From Chondrosia reniformis (lineage: Eukaryota > Porifera > Demospongiae > Chondrillida > Chondrillidae), in the NCBI GenBank assembly GCA_947172415.1, contig OX359190.1, positions 9,114,001-9,178,000 on the forward strand: a stretch of 64,000 nt of DNA, in the 5' to 3' direction. Under the pieces are notes generated by a model. The model was not told where the DNA came from, searched no databases, and worked only from the letters and a program-made list of their open reading frames with translations. Made by a program: the position numbers and the translations under genes. Each line of letters begins with the position of its first letter. Position 1 is the first letter of the stretch. This document shows positions 35,701-47,600 of the stretch, piece by piece.

Positions 35701-38700
35701 AAGGTTTTGTAGAAGAACAGCTATAAGTACACATGTGCACATAGAACTATTTACTCTTTCTCTCTGAACAACAAGACCATTCAGGTCTTGAATCTCTCTC
35801 ACTATAGCCTCTTCTGATTCTAATTCATCCTCAATCATTGTAACAACTTTTGGATTAGGCTACAGATAGGTAGAGGTAGAGAGTATTAAGTAAAAAGAAT
35901 TCAAGTTCTCACTATCACTTACATGAGATGCTACTACAAAGTTGTCAGACATATCCTCCTCCTAATAGAAAGGAACACAAGCGGTATTAATGGATATATA
36001 CGTATGTAGTATCTATATTTACGTATATACACTTATATGACCCCAAAATGACCCACTTCAGAGGTGTTGACATTTACAGGAAGACTTTGCTGTAACCTTG
36101 CTGATTCAAAGTCCTCATCTCTAGTGAAAGGCTTACTAGCCAATGATGATGTGAGTTGGGTCTATTACAAACATACACATACTATATGTATTAGAATCTG
36201 TGGCAATTCAATACAAAGCTCTCATATTATACCTTTTCAGCTTTAGACTCTTTTTCACTGTCATTAATAGAATCAAAGTCATTGTAGTTTTCCTGTTCCA
36301 TGAAATTACTAGTAGTAGTGCTGCTGTATCAGGAAATCATTTTTCAATTGCACAATTTATTATGAGAAAATCAAAGAACTACACTACTAACCAGTGCACC
36401 TGATCACTAGTAGCTCCTTGGTTGTAATATTTGTAAGCTTCACCCTTAAGATTATAAAATAAGACTCAATCTATAGGCTTATTTTAACATAACATGTAAA
36501 CATACTGAGGATGGCATCTTCACTTTAGTACTGATACCTAGATCTTCTTTAATTGAATCAGCCACATTATGAAGACTTGCTGTGTTCAACATATGTACAA
36601 TCAAACGTACTGTATCAACTTCTGACAGACTAGGGAGCTTTATCTGATGACAAAAGTCCAGCAGTTGCTGATTCAGCTTTGTTTGACTCTGTGTTTTGAT
36701 TTCGCCCACTTCTTTTTCATTAAACCCTAGTCTTTTAGCAAGTTGATCCCAGGAGACCCCCAAATGGTCTGTAAGACTCTTCCATAAAGGACTGTCATGT
36801 TCATAAGACTGGAACACTATCATTTATAGAAAAATGCAAATTAATGTTTTCTAATATCATAATTATCAGACTTTGCATGTGTATGCATTACTTGGATATG
36901 GACTAGATGTATGAAAAGCTATTCTGCAGAGCTTTGGTCCAGATTCCACAATTTTACAAGCTACTTTAAACAAGCTCATTCTCTTTGTGATGATGACATT
37001 TTTAATTAACTTCATTAAAGCAATTTTCTTAACTTCTGGCTTGTCCTTCTCTGACAAGCATATCTTATTGTACTCCGTGTGATTGACTTTAAGCTTGTTA
37101 GCTAATTCTTGAAAATGCTTTAATGGAGTTTTAGGAGTTAAGATGAATTGCTCAAGGAATAAGACAGGTATTTCTTCTATAAACAAAAGAATGTACAGTA
37201 CATGTACAAAGAATACTAAATCAATGATTATTTTTATTTTGAATGCATTAGCATAATTACAAAAAACCTTTCCCACAATTGTACATGCCTTCATTCATTT
37301 CACATTCCTCTGGATGCAAATCATCCTGAGTGGCCTGTGAATGTTCTGTCTTCTCATCAAATACCTGTTTAGAATCTACAAAATATCAAGTTATCATTCT
37401 GAGATGGTGAGTATCAGGTAAATGTATTCTTTTGTTTAGCAAAACCTAGCTTTGCATTTATTAACCTAATCGTCATATATTTATATATGGTACAAACCGA
37501 AACAGTAGATAGTACTAATCTCATATACGTAGGGATACAGAAATATCATGTCACATGTACTAATAGCTTATTAATACAGGACAGGACTACGTATATAATG
37601 GCACAGGTTAAAGAGGTCCACAGCATATACACGTTTGTATATGTACCTGGGACAGATGTCCCTTTTGAAGAAGCTGAAGAAGATGGAAGGTCACTTTGAA
37701 CAGCAATCAAAGGAGGATCATCTTCTTCAGTGTTGTTCAATTCCTTCAAATCTTTATCGTTCTCTATTAGCATTTCTTGATGTTTCAGAGCATTCAAATC
37801 AGGATCTAAATAATTATTGGCCAAAATCAGTATCTAATTAACTCAGATTCCATTTCTCAATTCTTTACACACATGAACATTAACACCCTGACATACGTAA
37901 GTAATTCAAATCAAAATTTGACACAAAATAAATCTCCAACAACAGACATGCTGAAGCTTAACAACGTGCATGACAACTGTATGAAACATAGATGAAGATG
38001 TAAGGATTAAATTGTCCTATTTTTCAAATGATTAAACTGTTTTGAGGATAACATTTTGTAGTGGATCACAAATCCCATGCACAACATACGTAGTACCAAT
38101 TCTCATGAATAATCGATGTGATAATCAATCAAACATCATAAAGAGGGAAAAACACGAAAGAAGCAATTGCTGGGAAGCAGCAATGTATGTCCATATGTAT
38201 AATATTACTTGGCATTGAATGCACTTCCTCTTTTGCCATATCAGCAGGTCCTGGAACAAATCTTGTAGCTTGTGGATCAAATGAATCGTGCAACTTAAAT
38301 GTCTTCTGTTCAAGTTCTTTAGCCACTAGTGACAAAAGAGAAACAGTGGGTAAAAAGACGCTTCAGTGCTTTACATAAGTAAATTTAGATAAATTTTCAA
38401 ACAATTTTAACCAAAAAGTTATTGCTATAGTGCTGATGTTCACTGACATGGCCCTCAATTATAATTTGTGAAGGAGATTCAAACTTTCTGTATATGTACA
38501 TGAAGGTAACAGTCGTAGGTTAAAGTGAAACACATCAAATACATACTTTCCAATATCTTCTCAGCAATTGCTTTGTGTGCTCCACTTCCAGGTTTGTCGA
38601 CTGACCGTACGACAGCTTTGTAGAAAGCTTTCATTGCAGAAGCAGAACGTTTTAGGGCAGACTTCATTGCTTGGTCAAGCCCTTGAATGTTGGATGTATT

Positions 38701-39489
38701 CTCAAAGGAAATCATCTCCTCATTTTGAAATACAATGCATGCTTCATCCAGTGCCCTCAGTTGAATCACAGTAGCTCTAACGTTTAGCTCTGTCAAGACA
38801 AACTGGTTCTTCAGTTTTTTCCACAATTCTAATGGTTTTATCCTTTCTAAAACTATCGATGATAAAGATGTAGATAATAAGAATCAAATATCTACATACG
38901 CGGTTGGATACATGAAAGATATAAGGTAAAGCGAGGTTGTTTGGAACGCGGGGCAACTTGGAACAACTTTTAACTAGACCTAGCTGAACCCAGAGCTAGG
39001 ACTAGGTCTATATATATGTAGCATACTTCAGAAGAACACTTGCTGAGCACTGAACACAAATAGGCTGCACCAACAGGGCTCGTCTTGCTATTAGTAGATA
39101 AAGAAAAGCTTTATTTCAAATTACCCTGTCGTTCCAGATTACGTATCCCAGGCCACCTTATCTCCTATGAAATATAAATGAAATATAATAACTGCCTATA
39201 AATGAAGACACTTTGAAGACCAACATCAGTCACTGAAGAAGACCCCCAGGGTCGAAACGTTTGGCAGAAAGAATAAAAAAAAACTGCGTCTCTAGACGCT
39301 CCCAAAGTCGAAAGATGACCCTTTCCAAAGATTTATCTCCTATGTGATATACAAACTACATCGTCTGAACACCAAATCTGATTTCTTCATCCACCTTTAC
39401 CATTCGAGCACTAAACACAAACAAAATATCAGCATCGTACCTTGCAAGTCCGGGTTTATACTTGGCGCTTCTGGATCAGATTCAGCCAT
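29743..39489 (-). CDS. Gene B: N-M-Death-ankyrin-coiled coil protein
   Basis: Tandem paralogue of gene A with the same layout. Exon 1 (39489-39441) encodes MAESDPEAPSINPDLQ. Domain N is 38846-38547. Linkers include 38325-38210 and 37806-37650. Domain M is 37178-36892 (QELANKL, RIAFHTSS). Death is 36816 to about 36507 (DQLAKRLGF). A Ser-rich linker follows (36.4-36.2 kb). Ankyrin repeats span about 35.8-33.5 kb (FTALHLASAMDHLNIVKFL). The conserved region (33.3-31.9 kb) has WATEIMKMALMFADF and MARRDEHS. Then come an acidic linker (31.3-30.96 kb) and a coiled coil (30.8-29.74 kb, ending EALKGASAN). Just 248 bp separate its stop from the gene A start. The intron before domain M is unresolved: the in-phase donor may be GC rather than GT. 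It carries a pogo-type MITE at 31611-31783. Confidence 0.85.
31611..31783. mobile_element. Pogo/Tigger-type MITE
   Basis: The left end CAGTAGAATCTCATTATA and the right end TATAATGAGATTCCACTG are inverted, flanked by TA on both sides. CAGT..AATCTC..TTATAA ends are typical of pogo/Tigger members of Tc1/mariner. At 173 bp with no frame, it is non-autonomous. It lies in a gene B intron. Confidence 0.85.
39225..39330. repeat. Half copy of the CTAGACGCTCCCAAAGTC element
   Basis: Contains TGAAGAAGACCCCCAGGG, TCGAAACGTTTGG and the end CTCTAGACGCTCCCAAAG...CTTTCCAAAGAT, matching the right half of the full inverted-repeat element at 56636-56785. It lies in intron 1 of gene B. Confidence 0.75.
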
Positions 39490-39854
39490 TTCGACCTACT
39501 CAGTTATTCTTGCTCCACCGTACGTAAGAGTTCCCTAACCGGGCGCTGGCTGGGGAATTTTATAAGAGCAGGGTGAAAGTAATTATAGTAACTCAAAATA
39601 ACGTAATAGAGGGTGGCTACTATATTTAAATATTGTCTAATTTATATACGGATTACAATATATAACTGTTATACATTAAACGTATGTATATTCACATTAT
39701 AATACATATACCCGCATATACTTTATACCCCATGTATATGTATATGTATTAGTCATATTATCGATCTTGATCGTATTCATATAAATACTTATACAATAAC
39801 AACTTAAAACCATGTGTATGTGATTCTAAAGAAAAGAAATTATTTCAATTTTGC

Positions 39855-41723
39855 CTACTTCAGTTGAGCTAGATCATCTTTCACTTCTGAGGCAGCATTT
39901 AGTAAACCTGCCGAATGCAACATGTCTAGAACAAGCTTGATACATTCACATTGCTCCAATTTTGGAAGTTTAACCTCATTAGCAAACTTTAATAACTGCT
40001 CATCTAAAGTCTTTCCTTCTGCAATCTTGTCAATTTCTTTTTTCTTAAATCCTAAAAAGTCTGCAAGGTTTGTCCATTCCCTTCCCAAGTTATCACTTAG
40101 ACTTTTCCACACCATCGGGTAATCATTAAGAGTACTGTAGACTAAATATAGAAACATATTTAAAATTTAAAAGGAACTAATTCTTGGTTATTGTGTACCT
40201 TTGCATGGACTGGAGGAATGAAATACTCTTCTGTTTAGCTTTGGTTTATTGCATTTAAGAATAATGCTGCATACATTGAGGAGATTTATTTTCTGAGCTA
40301 GTACACCCTCCTTGATCAGCTTGATTACATCTTCTCTGATATCAGTAGCACTAGTACTGGAATGTGCAAGTCTTTGTAATTCACCATTTTTATAATTAAG
40401 CTTGTTAGCAAGTTCCAAAATCCAATTGTCAGCCACTTCATCCAAAAGTACACAATAATCAAGGAACAAGATAACTATAATAATTATACAGAAAATCTAT
40501 ATGAATCTACATATAGATATATATACATAATGAATGTTGCCATGTAGTCCTTCATACGTATGTATACCTTCATTGCATGGAGGCTCCTCAGGACTACTGT
40601 TAGGTGGCTTTGGGTCTCTGAGATCAGAGCACTCTAAGTCTTCTATGTTGTGCAAAATAATCACTGGTTATTACAACTCAAATATACAGATGAAAATGCA
40701 GATGAACAATTTATATACCATTTTTAGGGAATTCTTTTTCAGTCTTTGCAGCAGAATTCACTAAGCTATCATGTCCTGTGATTCAAAGTAATGACTCCTT
40801 AAAATGCCATTTAGTGTATTTAAAGTATATTGTATACTCACCTCCACTACTAGCTTCTTCAGTTGACAATTGCAAGGGTACTGAGGTTAGATTTTCCTTC
40901 TTGCTTTCAGTACCTGTGTCACTTGGAGGTGCTGCCAAGAAAAGTAAAAATAAAAATGAATAAAGAAAAATTCATCCTATCTCTGGCCTACACAAATGCA
41001 CCTTTTGACTTTGGCGGAAGAAGAAGACTACTGGTACCAGTTCTCATCATATCTGAATACAAAGGGATATAGACAATACACATAATATGTTCAGTTTACA
41101 AACTTTAAGACTACAGATATAGTTTTAACCTGAAGGCAAGGAACTTTGTGTCTGAATTCTTCTTTCGTTTGGTACTAGTCCAACAGGACATGATCTCTGC
41201 TGAATGCATTCATCAGCAGAATGTGCCTTGACTGGTTTGGATTTTCGCTTTGGAAGGTTCCCAGCAACTAAAAAATGTATGTAACTTTTGATTTAACTAA
41301 CATTTGCATACATACATATATACTTCAGGTATATACACATATTACATTCATATATAAGTGTGTATATACAAAACATGGACATATATGTGCATACATCATC
41401 TAATTAACCTGCAAGCATTGTATCTGCAATCTCTGAGTGTCTAGTTACCCCAGGTTTACCAATCGAATTAACAAGTGCTCCATGGAGTGCTCTTAGGACT
41501 GATGGTGCCTCACGCCTAAGAGCTGAGCTAATTGCTCTGTCTAGGTCAAAATAATTAGAAACCTTCTCTAATCGGTATCTTTCTTCATCATTGAACACTG
41601 AGTAATCTTCCAAAGCCCTCAACTGGATCAAGAAATGCTCAAAGCAGAGACCTTTTAAAAGATCAGAATGGTCTGCACAAAGCTTATACCACACCTTTCC
41701 TGCATCTTCAATCTGACTAAAAA
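39855..41723 (-). CDS. Gene C: minimal N-M-Death protein (first exon not found)
   Basis: Domain N is 41723-41409 (VWYKLCADHSDLLKGL ... AISSALRREAPSVLRALHGA). Linkers follow (41269-41133 basic and Gln-rich, then 41.06-40.57 kb Ser/Pro/Glu-rich). Domain M is about 40440-40201 (ELANKLNY, NRRVFHSSS). Death is 40147-39855 (WTNLADFLGFKKKEIDKI), and the stop comes directly after it (DDLAQLK). All checked introns are phase 1. No ankyrin, GTPase or coiled coil follows, so it resembles an adaptor or a competitive inhibitor of its larger neighbours; this is inference. The first exon should be short, end in phase 1 and lie between 41.75 and 42.6 kb. Confidence 0.8.
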
Positions 41724-42621
41724 CTGTACACATGCAAAATAAAATAATACATGTAGATATATATACTATATCAAATGGTAGCATCGTAGGAGATCAATGC
41801 AATATATTATATCTTCATATACACATTGAATATAAGCTATTGTGTTCAATGGAAATTGAACAGTGAAATCAACGCAAAGGAACCTAAACTGTAGGGCATA
41901 GTAGAGGGTATATTATGGATTAGATATACTGTATGAGGCACATACGTATTATATACAAAAATACTGTGCATGATAATAGTACAATGCATGTTGGCTTGTG
42001 GAGTTTGTATAATAATATTAGACCTGTCAACTGAATGAAATGATAATACGTGACTAGGGATTAAAGCAGGGATAAAATATGGTAGCTTGCTCTATATTGT
42101 ATAAAGTCAATACGATAAAGAACAAATTATTAATTTAAATTCATCAATCCATTGCTCGATATTTCGGGGTCATGTATTCGACAACTAAACTAAACGCACC
42201 TACATCCTTTCGACAGATGCCCTCAGTGGTCGAGAATCTGCTTAATATGGTCCGTGGCAAAAAAAATTAGTATTAACTAAAGTAATACACGGTACATTGC
42301 TAAAATTAAGGCTAATATTCCATTATATCTAGCTCTAATATCTACTATCATACGTATAATTAGCCGTTTCGATACCAATTATAGCCTTACTTTCCATCAT
42401 TCAATCTGTAATCTCATTTTTGTCTACCATCTTTCTTTATTATTTACATAATCGAATTACGCGTTAATGTTAACAATCTTGTTAAATAGTCTAGCAACTC
42501 AAGTACTGTGGGTCAATTTACATGTACTTCTTTAATGATTTATACATACACAGAAGTTTTCCAACAATGAGGACAAGATATTAGATGTGCACTAAAAAAT
42601 TATTTGGACTAATGTCTAATG

Positions 42622-44341
42622 TCATGTAAATTTAGCAGTTTCAACTTTTCGAGCGGCTTCAATGAGACCAGCTTCACGAAGCATCTTTACAACCAGCTCA
42701 TGACACTTGTCATCCTCCAGATTAGGTAGATTGACTTTCTCCCGAAAGAGACATAACTGACTTGGCAGATCTGTTTGGTGTTGAACTCTTATTGAATCTA
42801 TTTCCTCATCTGTAAATCCAAGAAATTTTGCTAACTCACTCCACTTACAACCCAAATGGGCGGCAACTGACTTCCATATTGATTCATAGTCTTTGAAGGT
42901 TATAAATGCTATATAAAGGTATACACATACATGTAAACAGGAAATAGCAAGCAAATGTATTATACTTAACACTTATTTCCCTCAAATTATATATATAACA
43001 CTGTCAAGTTGCATTCCAGTGTTAGCATAGAGACATACTTGGTACAGGATTATCAGCTGTTAAACAGAATAGTCTTCTGCGCAATTCAATCCTACACTTT
43101 AACACTGTAGAATAAAGCTCAAAGTGACCCATCTTCTGCTGCTCCATGGCTTTCTTAATGATTTTCTTTACTTTCTTCAACTTCTCAGAATTAGATATAT
43201 TGCTATATTGAATACACTGGATTTTGTTAACAGTTGTTGTATCTTTAAAGTCAAGCTTGCAAGCAAACTCAATAAGCCACTGCAAAGACGATCCAGCTGG
43301 TAGAACAAAAGTATCCAATATATGCAATGCAAGCTGAGCTGCATAAAAAGGGTTTAACATGGATGTGATTTCAACAGTTACTATAAATTGTGTGTCTCAA
43401 CAACTGAACAAACCTATATATATATATATATACGAATATCATTGCAGTATGTATGCAGCAGCTGATAGCTCAAATATACATGGTGCTGGAACTAAAGGAA
43501 AACTTATGTTATGTATGTATTTATATACCCCTCCTTTTTTGGCTGCTGGACACTCTATACTTATGTTTTGACATAATATTGTCTCAGGTAGATAACTAGT
43601 TCCCTCATTTCAAAAATACAACCTTAATTCATTTGTGCATGGATTTTGCTATCAATGTATACTTTCTGTCATCTCCTCTTCATCTGAAGAATGTTCATCT
43701 TCATTGTTATCTCCAAGAGAAAGCGATTCAGTATTATCTTCTAGTCCTAAGATCATAAAACACTTTCACATACAATTAAGGCAATGAAATAAAAACTAAA
43801 ACACATAATTATGATAAATGTAAATATGTATCAATGCAAACTGAACATATATGTGCTCACACTGCATAAAGTTCAGAAAGTGTTTAGGGGAATTACAGAT
43901 GCAACCAAATATTGATTTTTCTTCTTACCTTGTAAACATCCTGGAGAAGGCAAACAGGATGACCTGCATAAACCACAGAATGTAACACAAAATAGACATG
44001 AATCTTGCACCCAAAGGTAATAACAAACAATGTCTGTGTTAATTAAATTAGTCTACAAAAACATACATGTTAGCCAAACTTACTTGCAACAGTTGATCTA
44101 CTCAGATTATTAGGTACGGGACTAGAGCTTCCTATTACAAGCACTGGAACTAAATTTTCACAAAACAGATATTAAAATCGGAATTTCAAAAGGCATACAT
44201 TAATGCTGACATACATACCAGGTTCAGATAGCTGTCTCACTATTTCTTTACTCATTGGAAGTGTCTCCTTGCTATCAGAATGGGACTTGACAAATTGTTT
44301 GTATTTTGGCTCTGATTTTGGTACAGGTTTTCTGAAACTGC
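42622..44341 (-). CDS. Gene E: M-Death protein without domain N
   Basis: Exons joined in phase 1: 44341 to about 44222 (FRKPVPKSEPKYKQF), about 44155-44090, about 43963-43930, about 43748-43655 (acidic, EDEHSSDEEEMTE), domain M about 43345-43040 (WLIEFACKLDF, RRRLFCLTAD), and death about 42909-42622 (SELAKFLGFTDEEIDSI, ending ETAKFT). The first exon must end in phase 2 and was not found. Only about 340 bp separate it from the gene D stop at 44683, and no domain N exon is visible there. The FH-T/S-S motif has diverged (FCLTAD). It is probably a truncated family member acting as an adaptor, or a decaying copy; intact splice phases argue against decay. Confidence 0.7.
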
Positions 44342-44682
44342 AAGCAACTATGTATACATTGATAACATACATGTATTCAGCATGCACATGGTATCAATAT
44401 CCTATAGAAAATAATCTGATCATTAATTGTGGCTATAATTCTCCGAACCTGGGGATATCCCCAAATCCGATAATAATATAATATTATCATTTGTATATGG
44501 TAATGGCCAGGAATTCTATTAATATGTGTTCCAATTTTTCCAAAAGAATTAAACTGAAAAATATGCATGCCTCTAATAACAAAAATACATTGAAATGATT
44601 GTGTGAATACGTACATATATAATAGTAAGAATGAGTGCACCCTGTTCTAATATCAAATTTGTGCTACAAAATTCAGAGACAA

Positions 44683-47600
44683 TCAATGATTCAGAAATAT
44701 CTCCAATTCTTCTACAACCAATCTACAGTTATTTTCCTCCTTTAGAGCTTCAAGGAGTACTCTCCAAGTGTTCTCTCCACTTGATTTAGCTTGTTTCCAA
44801 AGGACAAGCATTCCAAAACACTTTTCTATTTCACTTTTCAAAGTGGTATTTCTTCTTATTCCATCTAAATACTCATTTTCCAGACCCAAAAGGTTTCCAA
44901 TTGACTGCCATTGAGTGGGACATCTGTTGGCTATGTAAGTTTGCAGATCGTTATCTGAGGGAACAGTATCTATAAATAGATGGGAAATGATGTCAACAGC
45001 TACTTGATTATAAAATTAAAAATTGGAATAGGATCAGTTTGGTAATGCATGCATATATAGAAGGACTCACAGAAGATCAAGAAGAAGACAAGATCAAGAA
45101 GAAAATAAAGATTCCAAGGGTCACTGATGAAGGGTGGAATTCCCAGAAACAGCTGTCTGGCCCAGTAAAGAAGAAGAAAAGTAAAGGGAGAAACCTCTTG
45201 TATCCTCACCCGAAGCTCTCATAGGTTTAGGCTTGACTCCATAGATGTACATGCAGCATGTAGTGTATTGATTATTGATATACGTACATATATACGTACC
45301 TAGACGGGACTCAGGTTCACTGTTTAATGCTATGCTGGAACCACTGATTGAACTCAACCTTCCACTAATGAATTGACCCTTGTGGGTTGATTCTGTAATC
45401 AAAAGAGTAGCATATACCATAGGATGGGTTTTAATTGCGATGGGCAATTAAATGCGAATTGCGAGTTTTGATTCCAATCGCACTTTTTGGAATCGCAAAG
45501 TAATCGTTGTACTTCGGAAGTGGTGGGAATGAGTCTCCTACGTTATCTAAAGTGTTTATCTGCTTCCAACAGTCTTCCAACAACAGAAGAAACAGTCTTC
45601 TATCTCGTGTTATCGAAGAACTGAACAAATCGGAATTGAAGTTCGAATTTGAATAAAAAACGCAATTGTTGAACTCGCAATTGGTCCTGGAAATAAATAA
45701 CACAATTATTTAATCCCACAATTAAAACCCATCCTATGGTACAATTAATGGAATATTGAAAGAGCCAAAAATATTGTAATTAACACACAATTAAGGGAGT
45801 AATTGCACTGAGCCATGCAAAGGCTATAAAATCACTGGAACGTATTATACCAAACCAGCCAAGTGACCGCAGTCTAATCTTGGCTGGGGGACCAAAGTCC
45901 TATTCAATTGGTACTGGTTGATTAGACACTGGTGTAATATGTTCCAGTGATTAGCATGCAGTTGCATAAAGCAATCTATCTACCTACCTAGAGGGGTTTG
46001 GGGTTTGTTGCTGAATGAACTGTCAGATAATTGCTGACTTGAGCTGTTGACTAAACTTGACCTTCCACCTTGGTCGATTGCAATTGACTCTGTATTAAAG
46101 AAATACAATCGTAGAAGTACAAATATACGTGTATTCTATAATGTTAGAACAATCATTATTAGAGTCTTTTTTAATTTTAATCAAATTTAAATTTAATGTA
46201 CCCTCTTTCAAACATATGGCTAAACTAATAATTAGCTACCAGTTCCAGATTAAATAAACATATTATACCACAAAATTATTTAATGCAAGTAGCTACTGAG
46301 GTTGATTGTATCATTGTGCACCTGCATTAGTAAAAATTTTGCTTCCATGTCAGAAGTATTTCTACATTAAACAGAAACTAGATCATACACATGTACGTAC
46401 GTACATACCTTCTTTGATGTTGCAATTTATTTTTAATTCAGGATTAATTCCTTTTAAAGATAGTGTAATTCGGGTATATTTGGTGAGCATTTCTTTTGGG
46501 TAGTTATAAAGCACCGAGCACTCCATTAGAGGAGGATAATCCCTGTCTTTTAGCTCTTCTTTTAGAGTCCTAACTGACTTTTTGCTCAAATCTAATCTTT
46601 TCATGTCCAACTAGAAATAGAGATATGCATTATGACATATGGTCTGCAGAATGTCTGCATAAGAATGTGTACTGAATATATACATATATACTGTACAATA
46701 TAAGGTGATATATTATACATTTATCATACATTCTTAGGTAATAATAAATATAGTAGAACATACTGCTTCTGCTCCTTCCAATTCAGCTTCCCACCCAGGT
46801 CCTTCTGATTTACTGATTTCTACAGAAACACCAACATTTGGGCATTTCTGAAAGCAATACTTTCTTTTGCGTCCCCTTGTCGAGTCAGTCTCTGGATAAA
46901 GCGTCTTTAGATACTAAAAATACAATTATTACATAACATGAATAGTATACAATGTCCCTGTATATACAAATGGCCAATATGCATACTATGTACCTTAAGC
47001 CAATTAGGGGAATCATATGTAAAAAGTAGCAAAAATCTATCACACTGCTGTTCAGAGATGTTAACTGGTAGAACTTGGTAGGACAAATTGTCATCACTCT
47101 CCTTCTCAAGCACTGTACAGTACAAATATTTCCCATCTGCAATCTTCAGGCTACCCTTTCTGGCATGAGAGAAGTCTTCCCCTTCTTTCAGTAGCGTAAA
47201 CTGGAAATTGCACTTTTGACACATATGAGAAGCTCTCGTAAACCTCAAAATATTGCTCTTCTCACCTCCATACCAGTTTGAGAGGTGAAGTGTCAATTCC
47301 TTTTTTGGCATTTTTCCTAAGAGATTCAGGTACACTGTCACACTGCATATAGTGTACCCTTCAGGAAGTTGCCATGGACCGTGCAGTGCTATGCCATATT
47401 GAATGAAGATTTTTTCTTCAAAAGCCCCTCTGGGTATTTCAAGCCAAGTATCACCGTTGTCCAAAGAGAAATCTCCTCCTTCAGGTTCTACTTGCAGATC
47501 ATGGATTCCAAATGGGAACCAGCATGACTTCAAAAGATCATCTTCTTCAGCTATAGTTATGAAATAGGAAGGAAGCTAATATAAGGCCTACATATAAATT

